Made by a program: the position numbers and the translations under genes. Shown piece by piece: positions 1 to 7,963 of a DNA stretch of 10,494 nt. The notes below the pieces were generated by a model. It was not told where the DNA came from and searched no databases. It worked only from the letters and a program-made list of their open reading frames with translations. The stretch is from Rikenellaceae bacterium UBA1749 (GTDB lineage Bacteria > Bacteroidota > Bacteroidia > Bacteroidales > Rikenellaceae), in assembly GCA_002315675.1 (NCBI GenBank), contig DCHP01000061.1:1-10494 (forward strand). The letters are read 5' to 3'. Position 1 is the first letter of the stretch. Every line of letters starts with the position of its first letter.

Positions 1-30
1 TTTGGAATGTTAATATTGAATATCTAAATA

Positions 31-1206
31 ATGAGAAAAATTATAATATCGTTTGCTTTTGCGTTTGTATCCACATTGATTTTTGTTTCGTGTGATAAAG
101 ATACAGATGTTAAGGTATCAGGTCAGTTTGTCGGAGAAAACGAAAGACTTATTCTTGTCGAGAAGCTTTCTCCTGTCGGAAGTATGGTGGTTGATTCAAT
201 TAATACAGATGAAGAAGGAACTTTCTCCTTTACTATTAAGAATATTGATAAAGATTGCCCTTCCTTTTATAACATCAGAACATCAACAAGTTTTCTTCCT
301 CTACTAGTTAAAGCTGGAGAAAGTATAAAAGTTTCATCAGTTGGTAATGTATACAATAATTATGTGGTAGAAGGATCCGAAGGCTCTGAAAAAATTAGAG
401 AGTTCAATACACTGTTGAATAAATTTACAATCTCAATGGATTCCATTATGAGAATCTATGACAAGACTTCTGACTCCTCTCAGCTTCAGATGCTTGGGGA
501 AGAATATGGTAATCTTTTTATCCAGAGAAAGCGTGATGCGATCCGTTTTATCTCTGAAAATGCAAATTCTTTGGTCTCTATTCTTCCATTATACCAGCCA
601 TTTTCAGACGGAACATTTCTTTTTGAGGATGCTGATGATATTTTCTATTTCAAGATAGTAAGTGATAGTATCTCCAAATATTATCCATCATCCCCATATG
701 CAAAATCGCTTCGTCGTGATGTTGAAAGGGTTATGGGCGTTTGGAGTGCGGACTCATTGATTAATTCAAGTGCCAGGCAGGTAGTTGATTTTCCTGAAAT
801 TGAGATGAAAAGTTCAACTGGCAGAATTGAAAAATTGTCATCATATAAAGGCAAGGTTATTCTGTTGAGTTTTACTGCCTCAAATCCTGTTGAAGTCAAG
901 ATAATAAACAGGGAACTGCAGGAACTATATAACCGTAAGTACAAGACCAACGATAATGTAGTTGTTTTCCAGGTTTCGCTGGATACCGATAAGGTACAAT
1001 GGCTGAAATCTGTAAATGACCAGGAATTAAAGTGGATTTCAGTCTGCGATTTTCTAGGCGCAGATTCTCCATCTGTTGGTGTATGGAATGTCAAGAAAGT
1101 TCCATCATCCTTCCTAATTTCCCCTGATGGTGATATAGTCGGTAAGAATCTCTCAACATTAGAATTGGAAAGCAATATAGATCAGCTTCTTGCTAATCTT
1201 CAATAG
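31..1206 (+). CDS. DUF4369/TlpA-like thioredoxin-fold lipoprotein lacking CxxC
   Basis: This 391-residue protein is probably a lipoprotein on the periplasmic side of the envelope. Residues 1-21 form a lipoprotein signal: basic start MRK, hydrophobic stretch, lipobox FVSC with Cys21. Residues about 27-110 follow the DUF4369 pattern (VSGQF, then VVDSINTDEEGTFSF, then FLPLLVKAGESIKV). Residues about 120-245 are mostly helical and charged. Residues about 252-390 are an AhpC/TSA-TlpA-type thioredoxin fold, with the cis-proline loop KVPSSF (Pro358) and an LISPDG strand-turn. The usual redox motif after the first strand is absent: the segment reads LLSFTASNPVEVK, with Pro286 and Val289 where the two cysteines should be. 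The only cysteines are 21, 76 and 339. It is therefore unlikely to be a classical disulfide oxidoreductase; a binding or structural role is more plausible (inference). Its stop lies 5 bases before the lpxH-like gene, so the two are probably cotranscribed. The ATG at 31 is the only start that keeps the complete signal peptide. Confidence 0.85.
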   Translation: MRKIIISFAFAFVSTLIFVSCDKDTDVKVSGQFVGENERLILVEKLSPVGSMVVDSINTDEEGTFSFTIKNIDKDCPSFYNIRTSTSFLPLLVKAGESIKVSSVGNVYNNYVVEGSEGSEKIREFNTLLNKFTISMDSIMRIYDKTSDSSQLQMLGEEYGNLFIQRKRDAIRFISENANSLVSILPLYQPFSDGTFLFEDADDIFYFKIVSDSISKYYPSSPYAKSLRRDVERVMGVWSADSLINSSARQVVDFPEIEMKSSTGRIEKLSSYKGKVILLSFTASNPVEVKIINRELQELYNRKYKTNDNVVVFQVSLDTDKVQWLKSVNDQELKWISVCDFLGADSPSVGVWNVKKVPSSFLISPDGDIVGKNLSTLELESNIDQLLANLQ

Positions 1207-1211
1207 CAACC

Positions 1212-1946
1212 ATGATATATTTTGCATCTGACACTCACCTTGGTCTTTGTCATGGTCCAATAGATCCAAGACAAAAGGAAATGGTCTTTGTAGATTGGCT
1301 AAAGAGTCTTCATGATTGCTCTGAATTATTTCTTCTAGGTGATATTTTCGACTTTTGGTATGAGTATTCAGGTGTGGTGCCAAAGGGTTTCACCCGTCTT
1401 TTGGGACAACTTGCTTCCATGAGTGATTCTGGTGTGAAGATTCACTATCTTGTTGGCAATCATGATTTATGGTTGTCAGACTATTTTCAGAATGAACTCG
1501 GTGCAAATGTCTATTTTTCTGATTTGATAGTTAATATATCCGGCAAGAAAATTCTTCTATCCCATGGAGATGCTCTGGCTGGTGAGACAACTTTTTTAGG
1601 CAAGGTGTTCAGATCAAAATTTCTAAAATGGTTCTTCCAAAGACTAATTCATCCTGACCTAGTAATGAGGTTCGGGCATTGGTGGTCTTTGAAAAACAGG
1701 ACATCTAGAAGTCTTTACCATACTTTCAAAGGTGAAAATGAAAGACTTGTCAAGTATGCTAGGAAAGCCTTGGAAAAGAATCCGGATATAGACTATATAA
1801 TTTGTGGCCATATCCACATACCATTGGTATACAATCTGACTGATAAGACAAAATTAATTGTACTTGGTCAATGGGTGGATGGTATCCCGCAATATGCCTG
1901 TATGAATGATTGTACCGGCGAATTATCTCTTGAGCAGTTGAAATAG
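1212..1946 (+). CDS. lpxH: UDP-2,3-diacylglucosamine diphosphatase, LpxH type
   Basis: A metallophosphoesterase of 244 residues, close to the usual LpxH length of about 240. LpxH removes UMP from UDP-2,3-diacylglucosamine to give lipid X, in the lipid A pathway on the inner face of the inner membrane. The calcineurin-like metal-binding motifs are present in order: SDTHLG (Asp7, His9), LLGDIFDFWYEY (Asp44), GNHD (residues 82-85), SHGD (His118) and CGHIHIP (His200, His202). The aromatic FDFW segment after GD and the basic-aromatic helical insert at about residues 125-175 (FLKWFFQRL, FGHWWSLKNR) resemble the membrane-facing cap of LpxH rather than a generic phosphoesterase. E. coli LpxH reads GNRD where this protein reads GNHD, so assignment to a neighbouring metallophosphoesterase subfamily is possible. 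It lies 5 bases behind the thioredoxin-fold lipoprotein gene and is probably translationally coupled to it. Confidence 0.85.
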   Translation: MIYFASDTHLGLCHGPIDPRQKEMVFVDWLKSLHDCSELFLLGDIFDFWYEYSGVVPKGFTRLLGQLASMSDSGVKIHYLVGNHDLWLSDYFQNELGANVYFSDLIVNISGKKILLSHGDALAGETTFLGKVFRSKFLKWFFQRLIHPDLVMRFGHWWSLKNRTSRSLYHTFKGENERLVKYARKALEKNPDIDYIICGHIHIPLVYNLTDKTKLIVLGQWVDGIPQYACMNDCTGELSLEQLK

Positions 1947-2182
1947 ATTCCAGTTTAAAAGTTGAGACCACTTGGAAAAGTCCAAATATTGAAAAACACT
2001 TCCATTACAGAGGATAGTACTATTGGTAAAAACGACAAAACATACTTTCAAGAGGATCCAAAGTTAATTTTCTCAAAATAGGCTTTAGATTATTTGAAGG
2101 AAGTCTTTTTGTCCATAATGATTTCATAATGTGAGCTCATATGTGTAAAATAGGACTATATACTTTTTGTTAGGTATCAGCT

Positions 2183-3202
2183 TCAGTTGTCATATACAGT
2201 TGAACTAGGCAGGCTGGTTGCATCCCAGTTATGATATTTATCCAATATCTCATCCAAAATTGAAATTACCCCTTCTGCTGTAGGTTCCGTTACCAATCTC
2301 ATTCTTATTTCCTTGAAGTTTGGAAATCCTTTGAAATAACAACTTAAATGTCTCCTCATTTCAAGGATACCAGTGCGTTCGCCTTTGTATTTTAATGACA
2401 GCGCCAGATGTTCCTTTGCTATGTTAATGCGTTCCTCTGTTGTCGGAGCAGGTAGAATCTCGCCAGTTTTTAGATAATGTTTTATCTCCCTGAATATCCA
2501 TGGATGACCATAGGTTGCCCGACCAATCATTATACCAGAGACATTGTATTTATCATACATTTCTTTTGCCTTTTGTGCTGAATTCACATCTCCGTTACCA
2601 ATAATAGGAATTTCAATATCTGGATTATTTGCAATCCTCCCTGTCAAAGTCCAGTCGGCGTCGCCCTTGTACATCTGATCTTTTGTACGTCCATGAATGG
2701 TCAGTGCCTTAATACCCACATCCTGCAGTCGTGGAGCAATGTCTTCAATATTCTTACAAGTATTATCATATCCGAGTCTTGTCTTCACAGTGACAGGAAT
2801 ATTGACAGCTTCAACGACTTTTTTTGTAATTTCCACCATAAGTGGAACATTCTTCATCATTCCAGAACCGGCACCTCTTCCTGCAATTTTTCTGACTGGA
2901 CAACCGAAATTTATATCTATTACTTCAGGATTCCTTTTTTCTGCAATTCTAGCAGCCTCAACCATAGCCTCAGGAATGTTGCCATATATTTGTATTCCAG
3001 CAGGACGTTCCTCTGATTCTATTTCAAGTTTTTTGATTGATTTCTCGGAATCTCTGATCAATGCATCTGATGATACAAATTCAGTATACACCATGTCGGC
3101 ACCGAATTTTTTGCACAGGATTCTAAATGAAATGTCTGTTACATCCTCCATAGGTGCAAGTAATAAAGGTCTTTCTCCTAAATCCAGATCACCTATTTTC
3201 AT
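2183..3202 (-). CDS. dusB: tRNA-dihydrouridine synthase, DusB type
   Basis: A flavoenzyme of 339 residues that reduces specific uridines in tRNA to dihydrouridine using FMN and NADPH. The TIM-barrel hallmarks of the Dus family appear in order: APMEDVTD at residues 16-23; INFGCP with the catalytic Cys101; GRGAGSGMM after it; VKTRLG with Lys140 in the FMN/tRNA site; IHGRT with His170; IGNGDV at 201-206; and GIMIGRATYGHPWIF at 223-237. A helical C-terminal domain (about 255-325) includes HLSCYFKGFPN, typical of the DusB/NifR3 branch. The last 13 or so residues after HNWDA look like an unconserved tail. The start is an ATG at 3202, three bases after the topA stop, making it the last gene of the operon. 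Which uridine it modifies cannot be read from the sequence. Confidence 0.93.
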   Translation of the reverse strand: MKIGDLDLGERPLLLAPMEDVTDISFRILCKKFGADMVYTEFVSSDALIRDSEKSIKKLEIESEERPAGIQIYGNIPEAMVEAARIAEKRNPEVIDINFGCPVRKIAGRGAGSGMMKNVPLMVEITKKVVEAVNIPVTVKTRLGYDNTCKNIEDIAPRLQDVGIKALTIHGRTKDQMYKGDADWTLTGRIANNPDIEIPIIGNGDVNSAQKAKEMYDKYNVSGIMIGRATYGHPWIFREIKHYLKTGEILPAPTTEERINIAKEHLALSLKYKGERTGILEMRRHLSCYFKGFPNFKEIRMRLVTEPTAEGVISILDEILDKYHNWDATSLPSSTVYDN

Positions 3203-3205
3203 AAC

Positions 3206-5524
3206 TTACCGACTTTTTTTCTTTTTTGATGCGCCTTCTGATTGTACTTTCACCAATTCCATACATTCAGATGCTGTTAAAGACTTAGGGTCTTTCTCTT
3301 TTGGGATTTTGTAATTGCTGCCCTTGTATGTGAAATATGGTCCCCATCTACCATTGAGAACCTCGATACCTTCTTCTTCGAATTTGTTGATATGCTTGTT
3401 TCTCTCTTTTTCCCTTTTATTCTCAATAAGTTCTATTAAGTGCTCTGCAGTAACAGTCATTGGGTCATCATCTTTATCTAGAGAAGTGAACACTCCGTCG
3501 TGACGTACATATGCCCCAAATCTGCCAATACCAACAACCATTTCCTTTTCTTCGTATACGCCGACTGTTCTAGGTAGGACAAAAAGGTTAAGAGCTTCCT
3601 CAAGGGTAATAGTTTCTATTAATTTATCTGAAGGAATTTTGGCAAACCGTTTATCTTCTGTAGGCCCTATCTGTACCATTGGTCCGAATCTACCAATCCT
3701 GGCTATGACTTCTTTCCCGGTTTTCGGTTCTGTCCCAATAATCCTTTCATTGTGGGCATATCCAGTATTGTTGCTGGCTTTTTCAATTTCACCATTGAAT
3801 GGACCATAGAATTTAGAGATCATCTTTTGCCATTCAATCTTTCCTTCAGCTATCTTGTCAAAATCATTTTCCACGTTGGCTGTAAAACTATAATCCATGA
3901 TTCGTGGAAAGTTATTCATAAGGAAATCCGTTACTACAATTCCCATATCTGTTGGGAATAATTTTTTCTTTTCTGCTCCTGTTTTTTCTGTTTTCTCTGT
4001 TTCCTTAATATCGGATCCTTGCAAAGTCAATATCTGGTATTTTCTTTCAGTACCTTCCTTGTTGTCCTTCCGAATATAGTCTCTCGCAATTATTGTAGAA
4101 ATTGTTGGAGCATATGTTGATGGACGTCCAATACCTAACTCCTCCAGCTTGCTGACAAGAGATGCTTCTGAATATCTTGGAGGTTTATTACTGAATCTTT
4201 CGGTTGCAATAATTCTGCGCCTTGAGATTGTTTCTCCCAGAATCAATTTTGGCAAGAGCTTTGATTCTTCATTGGAATCCTCTTCGTCATTATCTGTTGA
4301 TTTGTACAATTTAAGGAAACCATCGAATACAATTATTTCTCCTTGTGCTACAAATATGTATGGGCTTTTTGCCCCATTAGATAATGTGATGTCTATATCA
4401 ATATTTGTTTTTGCTAGTTTAGCATCAGTCATCTGTGACGCAATAGCTCTTTTCCAGATCAGATTATATAATTTTTTTTCCTGAGGTGTAGATCCTGCAT
4501 CATGGTTTTCAAAGTGAGTAGGACGTATCGCTTCGTGCGCTTCCTGAGCTCCCTTGCTTTTTGTTGTATACTGGCGGGATTTATGGTATTGTTCACCATA
4601 CAGGTTGAAAATTTCATTTTTTGCGGCTTCAATTGCAAAAGAGGATAGATTTACGGAGTCTGTACGCATATATGTTATGTTTCCTGACTCGTATAATTTC
4701 TGAGCGTAGCTCATGGTCTGACTAACAGAGAAACCAAGTTTTCTGGAAGCTTCCTGCTGAAGAGTAGAAGTGGTAAAAGGAGGTGCAGGTGTTCTCTTGC
4801 CTGTTGAGGCATTTACTTTTGCAACATGCATTGATATTGCATTAGTCATGCTCTTTAGGAATTCAACAGCTTCTTCCTTTGTATTGAACTTAGTGTTTAA
4901 CTCGGCCTCAAATGGTTCAGAATGCTCATTTGTCAGTAATGCAGTTACTTTATAATAATTGCTCTGAACAAAATTCTGGATTTCTCTTTCTCTGTCGACA
5001 ATCAGTCTTACTGTAACACTTTGCACTCTACCAGCAGATAACGATGGCTTGACCTTTTTCCAGAGAACGGGTGACAATTCAAATCCAACCAGTCTGTCAA
5101 GTACTCTCCTTGCTTGCTGGGCTCCAACTAGATTACAATCGATATTTCTTGGGTTGGCGACAGCATCCTTAATAGCTTTGGGGGTTATTTCATGGAACAC
5201 GATTCTTTTTGTCTTATTCTGTTCAAGACCCAGTACAGTTGACAAATGCCACGCTATTGCTTCTCCTTCACGGTCCTCATCGGATGCAAGCCAAACAATC
5301 TTTGACTCTTTTGATAATTTCTTTAGTTCAGATACAACTTTTGCCTTGTCTGATGGTATCTCATACTCTGGCGTGAAGTTGTTGTTGATATCTATGCTAA
5401 GTCCTTTTTTCTTAAGATCTCTTATATGTCCAAAACTCGATTTTACAATATAATCTCTCCCCAGTATTTTTTCAATAGTTTTTGCTTTTGCTGGGGACTC
5501 TACGATAACTAAATTTTCTTGCAT
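3206..5524 (-). CDS. topA: DNA topoisomerase I (type IA)
   Basis: This 772-residue type IA topoisomerase relaxes negatively supercoiled DNA by passing a strand through a transient 5'-phosphotyrosine break. The Toprim domain opens the protein (LVIVESPAKAKTIEKIL, with Glu9 from the ATG) and contains the acidic metal site SDEDREGEAIAWHL (Asp82, Asp84). LSAGRVQS follows at about 162-169. The catalytic Tyr285 lies in NITYMRTDS, and IGRPSTYAPTIS follows at about 465-476. An acidic linker, STDNDEEDSNEES, sits at about 409-421. The C-terminus has no zinc-finger cysteines. Instead it carries three Gly-Arg-(Phe/Trp)-Gly repeats (ARIGRFGPMV, VGIGRFGAYV, NGRWGPYFTYKG) and a lysine-rich tail. An in-frame TTG at 5527 precedes the ATG at 5524; I chose the ATG because the family sequence begins there and there is no reason to prefer TTG. 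It starts 5 bases after the DUF4270 stop, implying coupling. Confidence 0.96.
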   Translation of the reverse strand: MQENLVIVESPAKAKTIEKILGRDYIVKSSFGHIRDLKKKGLSIDINNNFTPEYEIPSDKAKVVSELKKLSKESKIVWLASDEDREGEAIAWHLSTVLGLEQNKTKRIVFHEITPKAIKDAVANPRNIDCNLVGAQQARRVLDRLVGFELSPVLWKKVKPSLSAGRVQSVTVRLIVDREREIQNFVQSNYYKVTALLTNEHSEPFEAELNTKFNTKEEAVEFLKSMTNAISMHVAKVNASTGKRTPAPPFTTSTLQQEASRKLGFSVSQTMSYAQKLYESGNITYMRTDSVNLSSFAIEAAKNEIFNLYGEQYHKSRQYTTKSKGAQEAHEAIRPTHFENHDAGSTPQEKKLYNLIWKRAIASQMTDAKLAKTNIDIDITLSNGAKSPYIFVAQGEIIVFDGFLKLYKSTDNDEEDSNEESKLLPKLILGETISRRRIIATERFSNKPPRYSEASLVSKLEELGIGRPSTYAPTISTIIARDYIRKDNKEGTERKYQILTLQGSDIKETEKTEKTGAEKKKLFPTDMGIVVTDFLMNNFPRIMDYSFTANVENDFDKIAEGKIEWQKMISKFYGPFNGEIEKASNNTGYAHNERIIGTEPKTGKEVIARIGRFGPMVQIGPTEDKRFAKIPSDKLIETITLEEALNLFVLPRTVGVYEEKEMVVGIGRFGAYVRHDGVFTSLDKDDDPMTVTAEHLIELIENKREKERNKHINKFEEEGIEVLNGRWGPYFTYKGSNYKIPKEKDPKSLTASECMELVKVQSEGASKKKKSR

Positions 5525-5529
5525 CAATT

Positions 5530-6921
5530 CTATTTTTGCTGTATGAACGAGTATGTTATGATAAGTTCAGGGTGGAACTCAGGATCTTCTGAACCTCCAA
5601 TATATGTTTCTCCCCATTCAAGGCCACTTGTGTATGCGGGGTAGATGTCGAGGTGATTCCATGTCGTAGCTCCAGTAAAGAGCCTTTGGATGTAGCCTGT
5701 GATGTCGAATGAATAATATCCCAGCGTTCTTATAAGAGCTCCTCCCACCGTGTTGTAGGAGTTGGAAGAACTACTGGACATGGCAGATAGAATGGGATTA
5801 TATTCATTGAGGAAATATAGTTCGTTGATATCATTATATAATTTAAGAGTAGAAAACATCTTATCCAATGATTTCCAGTCCGTATATACAGGCTTGACTC
5901 TTAGATTTGCGTTTAATATCGCTACATTATTGTATCCTAAAGATTTTGCAGTCCTTTTAACGTTAGTGATATACGATGTGTCAATATCGATTCTAGTGCA
6001 TAATCCTGAAGGACTGCTGATAAATGTCCTGCTCTGTTTTTCAAGCGTGTCTCCTATTACCCTGTAATCGACTCCTCCCATCTCAGGTTTAGCTTTCGTA
6101 TAATCACGTCTTGTAAGCTGGATGTCCACTGGAAATTTCGATGCAGATGTGTTGTAGAAAAAAAACTGCTGGTAAAGCAGAGAGTCCCCAGAGTGATCGT
6201 TATGGTAGAATACTCGCATGGAACTGCTAGAGAGATCAATTTTAAGAAGCCTTCTGTCTGAAGGATTGATAGGCTCTGCCGTAAAATACATACCATTGAT
6301 TCTATTGATGAATTTATCATCCCTCATATAGATGTTTGATGTATCGGCTCTATTGTCCAGATGTAAGTCTGCGTACCATAGTGGAAGCTTGACGGAAATA
6401 CTACCACTACTAATATTCCTTAATGTATTGAAAGTACATATTGGTGTTGGGTCTATATACTTCTCAATAGGGAAATTGGTGAAATATATGGAATCTTTAT
6501 TGAGTGCAATCCCATTGATCCTATATACATTGATCTTCATACCGATGGTGGAGTCCCCCCATTGTCTGTTATCAGCAAAAACGACTGTCAATTTCATGGA
6601 ATCCATTTTGGCACCTTCTCCAAAGAAGGTGTTTTCTTCAAAACCCACCGGAGCATAAGTTGTAGCCATTGAAGCAACTACACTTCCTGTCGAATCTGAT
6701 TCCCATCTGCCAATATAACCTGTACCTGTAGAATTGGCAGGAAAAGAATCAACCTTACACTGGTATGTTGAAAATAAATTCAGAGTATCAATATATGTTC
6801 GCATCTTGTAACCTTCTTCAATCATATCATTTGCGAAGTTGATATCGCTACTGACACAACTTGTGAAAAGGCATAACAGGAAAGCAAATAGTACAATATT
6901 ATTTTTCAAGTATTTTGTCAT
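5530..6921 (-). CDS. DUF4270 family lipoprotein
   Basis: A Bacteroidota-specific lipoprotein of 463 residues from the ATG at 6921. That start gives a compact signal peptide: MTKYLKNN, a hydrophobic core, then LFTSC with lipid-attached Cys22. Upstream ATGs at 6933 (MQNF) and 6972 only lengthen the N-region and increase the overlap with the preceding gene from 23 to 35 or 74 bases; 6933 remains possible. The body matches the DUF4270 pattern: a short region with TYQCKVDSFPANSTGTGYIGRW, which resembles the DSIPT-(x)n-LLGRY element of these proteins, a series of beta-rich blocks, and the ending HPELIITYS near the C-terminus. No catalytic motif is visible. The function of the family is not known to me; a surface or periplasmic role is inferred only from the lipobox. 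It lies between the GT5-like gene, which it overlaps, and topA, 5 bases downstream. Confidence 0.85.
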   Translation of the reverse strand: MTKYLKNNIVLFAFLLCLFTSCVSSDINFANDMIEEGYKMRTYIDTLNLFSTYQCKVDSFPANSTGTGYIGRWESDSTGSVVASMATTYAPVGFEENTFFGEGAKMDSMKLTVVFADNRQWGDSTIGMKINVYRINGIALNKDSIYFTNFPIEKYIDPTPICTFNTLRNISSGSISVKLPLWYADLHLDNRADTSNIYMRDDKFINRINGMYFTAEPINPSDRRLLKIDLSSSSMRVFYHNDHSGDSLLYQQFFFYNTSASKFPVDIQLTRRDYTKAKPEMGGVDYRVIGDTLEKQSRTFISSPSGLCTRIDIDTSYITNVKRTAKSLGYNNVAILNANLRVKPVYTDWKSLDKMFSTLKLYNDINELYFLNEYNPILSAMSSSSSNSYNTVGGALIRTLGYYSFDITGYIQRLFTGATTWNHLDIYPAYTSGLEWGETYIGGSEDPEFHPELIITYSFIQQK

Positions 6922-7717
6922 AAAATTTTGCATATTTTTCACAATCAATATTTCCTTCTTCCATTTCTTCAAACGGAATACTTAATTGATTGATATATTC
7001 TTTTATGTTTTCAGGAATACTACCAACAAGCACAACTCCTGAACAGAATTGCAGAACAAATTTGACAAGGTTTTCGTACGTAGGTTCCTTCAAAACTTCT
7101 CCCTCGCCATTTTCAATAATTTTCTCGGACAACAACCTATTGTATAGATTGCTGTCAAGAGTCTCACTGAATCTATCAGACTCATATATTGAAAGAATAA
7201 TCTTTGTTTCAGTGAAGATAGGGTCATCCTTGTGATAATATTTCAAGTATGCGGGGATGAATGAACACATCCAACCGTTAAGATGAATGCATTCTGGTGA
7301 CCATCTTAACTTTTTAACAGTTTCAAGTACGCCTCTTGCAAAGAAAAGAGCTCTCTGATCATTATCGGCAAAGAATGTTCCGGTCTCAGAATCGCGAATT
7401 ACTGATTTTCTGCGGAAAAAATCATCATTATCTACAAAATATACTTGTTGACGGGTGTTAGGTACTGATGCAACCTTAATGATTAATTGGTGATCATTGT
7501 CTGCAATAATCAAATTCATGCCAGAAAGCCTGATGACTTCATGAAGCTGATTCCGTCTTTCATTTACCAAACCATATCGAGGTGTGAAAATTCTGACTTG
7601 GTTCCCTTGTTCCGCGATGGATACAGGAAGAACATGGCATGTGTCAGAAAGAGGGGTGCTTTCCTGAATAAAAGGCACAATCTGCTGACATACATATAAA
7701 ATCTTCTTTTCTAACAT
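6899..7717 (-). CDS. Short starch/glycogen synthase-like (GT5 N-terminal domain) protein
   Basis: This 272-residue protein corresponds only to the N-terminal Rossmann half (Glyco_transf_5) of glycogen/starch synthase. GT5 landmarks are ILYVCQQIVPF at 6-15, VRIFTPRYG at 41-49, VYFVDNDDFFRR at 92-103, DNDQRALFFARGVLE at 118-132 and ECIHLNGWMCSFIPAYLK at 142-159. The ADP-glucose-binding Lys-x-Gly-Gly motif that normally follows the first strand is replaced by QESTPLSD. The C-terminal GT-B domain with its catalytic Glu is absent; the protein ends after about 270 residues, against about 475-500 for GlgA. Genome annotators often name such proteins 'glycogen synthase', but the sequence argues against transferase activity, so I give no symbol. 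Its stop overlaps the start of the DUF4270 gene, so the two are cotranscribed. As I recall, the pair is recurrent in Bacteroidota, which would suggest linked function. A -7 promoter element lies 44 bases upstream of the ATG. Confidence 0.8.
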   Translation of the reverse strand: MLEKKILYVCQQIVPFIQESTPLSDTCHVLPVSIAEQGNQVRIFTPRYGLVNERRNQLHEVIRLSGMNLIIADNDHQLIIKVASVPNTRQQVYFVDNDDFFRRKSVIRDSETGTFFADNDQRALFFARGVLETVKKLRWSPECIHLNGWMCSFIPAYLKYYHKDDPIFTETKIILSIYESDRFSETLDSNLYNRLLSEKIIENGEGEVLKEPTYENLVKFVLQFCSGVVLVGSIPENIKEYINQLSIPFEEMEEGNIDCEKYAKFYDKILEK

Positions 7718-7760
7718 TTACTATATCTTTTTTAATCGAGGTCATAATCTCTCTAACGTA

Positions 7761-7768
7761 CAAAGATA
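7761..7768 (-). promoter_or_regulatory. Bacteroidota-type -7 promoter element of the GT5-like/DUF4270/topA/dusB operon
   Basis: Read on the minus strand this is TATCTTTG, a perfect match to the Bacteroidota -7 consensus TAnnTTTG. It lies in the divergent intergenic region, with 43 bases between it and the ATG at 7717. I see no TTTG at the expected distance (19-21 bases) upstream, so the -33 element is weak or absent. It would drive the four-gene minus-strand operon. No comparably good element was found for the divergent plus-strand gene; the closest is TAACTTTA at 7928-7935, with one mismatch and no -33. Confidence 0.6.
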
Positions 7769-7843
7769 CAAATTTTTTCTTCAATTTTCGTGTATTTATT
7801 TGTAACAGCATTGCCGCCCCTTGATATAAATCCACATGTGCAT

Positions 7844-7866
7844 CCAGTAATAGTCATAGTTACTGG
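7844..7866. repeat. Inverted repeat in the divergent intergenic region
   Basis: CCAGTAA (7844-7850) and TTACTGG (7860-7866) form a perfect 7-bp inverted repeat with a 9-base centre; an added T:G pair would extend a stem to 8 bp. It sits between the divergent GT5-like gene and the small secreted-protein gene, about 76 bases upstream of the -7 element on the minus strand. On the plus strand it is followed by a T-rich tract. It could be an operator, or a terminator remnant left by a displaced gene. Nothing in the sequence decides between these, and a chance match is possible. Confidence 0.35.
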
Positions 7867-7963
7867 GAAAATAACATTTTTATTTTTTTCAGTTTAAATC
7901 CAAATAAAAAGGAATCTGATTTTTTTGTAACTTTATTTGATTCAAAATCAAATGTCGAAAATC

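Noticed and set aside
1..27. An open frame from the window edge to TAA at 25-27 could be the tail of an upstream gene.
   Set aside because: Eight codons cannot be told from chance.
2020..2127. A 35-codon ATG frame on the minus strand in the convergent gap (MKSLWTKRLP...).
   Set aside because: No recognisable similarity, no promoter or start context, and AT-rich spacer composition. The 236-base gap 1947-2182 also shows no convincing terminator hairpin.
2697..3314. A long plus-strand open frame antisense to dusB and the topA 3' end.
   Set aside because: It overlaps highly conserved codons of both genes, and its translation is a low-complexity shadow without motifs. The same holds for the plus-strand frames at 4149-4484 and 5049-5453 and the minus-strand frames at 681-1175 and 8865-9209.
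5525..5527. TTG as the topA start.
   Set aside because: The next codon is ATG, and family sequence begins there; there is no sign that TTG is used.
7644..7835. A 63-codon minus-strand frame upstream of and overlapping the GT5-like gene.
   Set aside because: It crosses the promoter element and runs in a different frame through GT5-conserved codons.
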